A stretch of DNA of 20,461 bases from the NCBI GenBank assembly GCA_002364555.1, contig DEYM01000070.1, positions 1-20,461 of the forward strand, written 5' to 3'. Every line of letters starts with the position of its first letter. Within the stretch, counting starts at the first letter, position 1. The stretch comes from Phycisphaerales bacterium UBA3158 (GTDB lineage: Bacteria > Planctomycetota > Phycisphaerae > Phycisphaerales > SM1A02). Of the stretch, positions 20,418 to 20,461 are shown one piece after another. The notes beneath the pieces are model-generated. The model did no database searches and was not told the origin of the DNA. It saw nothing but the letters and a program-made list of their open reading frames with translations. Both the position numbers and the translations under genes were made by a program.

Positions 20418-20461
20418 GAAATCTCCTCCGCGAGTTCCTCGACGAGCTGCCCCTTCTCGAG
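20414..20461 (-). CDS. ABC transporter ATP-binding protein, C-terminal fragment
   Basis: Only the last 15 codons are in the window, reading LEKGQLVEELAEEIS and a TGA that overlaps the permease start as ATGA. The acidic, helical end is typical of the ATPases that precede FtsX-like permeases, but the nucleotide-binding motifs lie outside the window. The identification rests mainly on the gene order and the tight overlap. Confidence 0.55.
   Translation of the reverse strand, partial: LEKGQLVEELAEEIS

Noticed and set aside
1..20461. CRISPR array, insertion sequence or prophage
   Set aside because: No regularly spaced repeats, transposase, or phage structural genes were seen on either strand.

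Overview
The window is bacterial chromosomal DNA, moderately GC-rich by eye, and densely coded. I think it comes from Planctomycetota, possibly Phycisphaerae, but this is inference. The reasons are two ECF-type sigma genes, one paired with a membrane protein whose outer part looks like a type II pseudopilin; a hopanoid gene (hpnH); a Cys-rich lipoprotein of a type I associate with planctomycetes; and isolated ribosomal protein clusters. There is no phage, insertion sequence, CRISPR array or rRNA. The content is mainly housekeeping and envelope genes.

Layout. 1-120: 5' end of an ECF sigma gene (minus). 121-552: gene-free. 553-939: small membrane-anchored protein (plus) with a good terminator. 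988-5090 (minus): lipoprotein, then 84-aa protein, then XerC/D-type recombinase, a hairpin, then a family 2 glycosyltransferase and an atypical SDR. 5091-5449: leader and intergenic DNA with a compact three-hairpin, REP-like cassette. 5450-5522: tRNA-Lys(UUU). 5570-9642 (plus): a large SNF2 helicase translationally coupled to a protein that looks like the usual SWIM zinc-finger partner but lacks the zinc ligands. 9635-11072 (minus): rpsP-trmD-rplS, without rimM. 11249-13077 (minus): hpnH (TTG start) and an M50 membrane protease. 13416-14982 (plus): ECF sigma factor plus membrane partner. 15095-15806 (plus): rpmI-rplT, without infC. 15819-17433 (plus): a lipid/rRNA-type methyltransferase and a threonine dehydratase/serine racemase-like enzyme. 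17428-20461 (minus): ABC exporter made of an ATPase tail, two FtsX-like permeases and a Cys-rich lipoprotein.

How they fit together. Three blocks bear on the envelope: the GT2/SDR pair, hpnH with the M50 protease, and the KsgA-like methyltransferase that resembles ornithine-lipid or phosphatidylethanolamine N-methyltransferases. The ABC exporter at the right end has a typical MacB/FtsX-type layout with an outer lipoprotein. The two ribosomal clusters have lost their usual companions (rimM, infC).

The observations I consider most worth following are the SNF2 helicase with a SWIM-like partner that has lost its zinc site, the sigma factor next to a pseudopilin-like membrane protein, and the three-hairpin cassette at 5108-5196. 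I did not find a clear, wholly new system. All family assignments come from reading motifs, with no database search.
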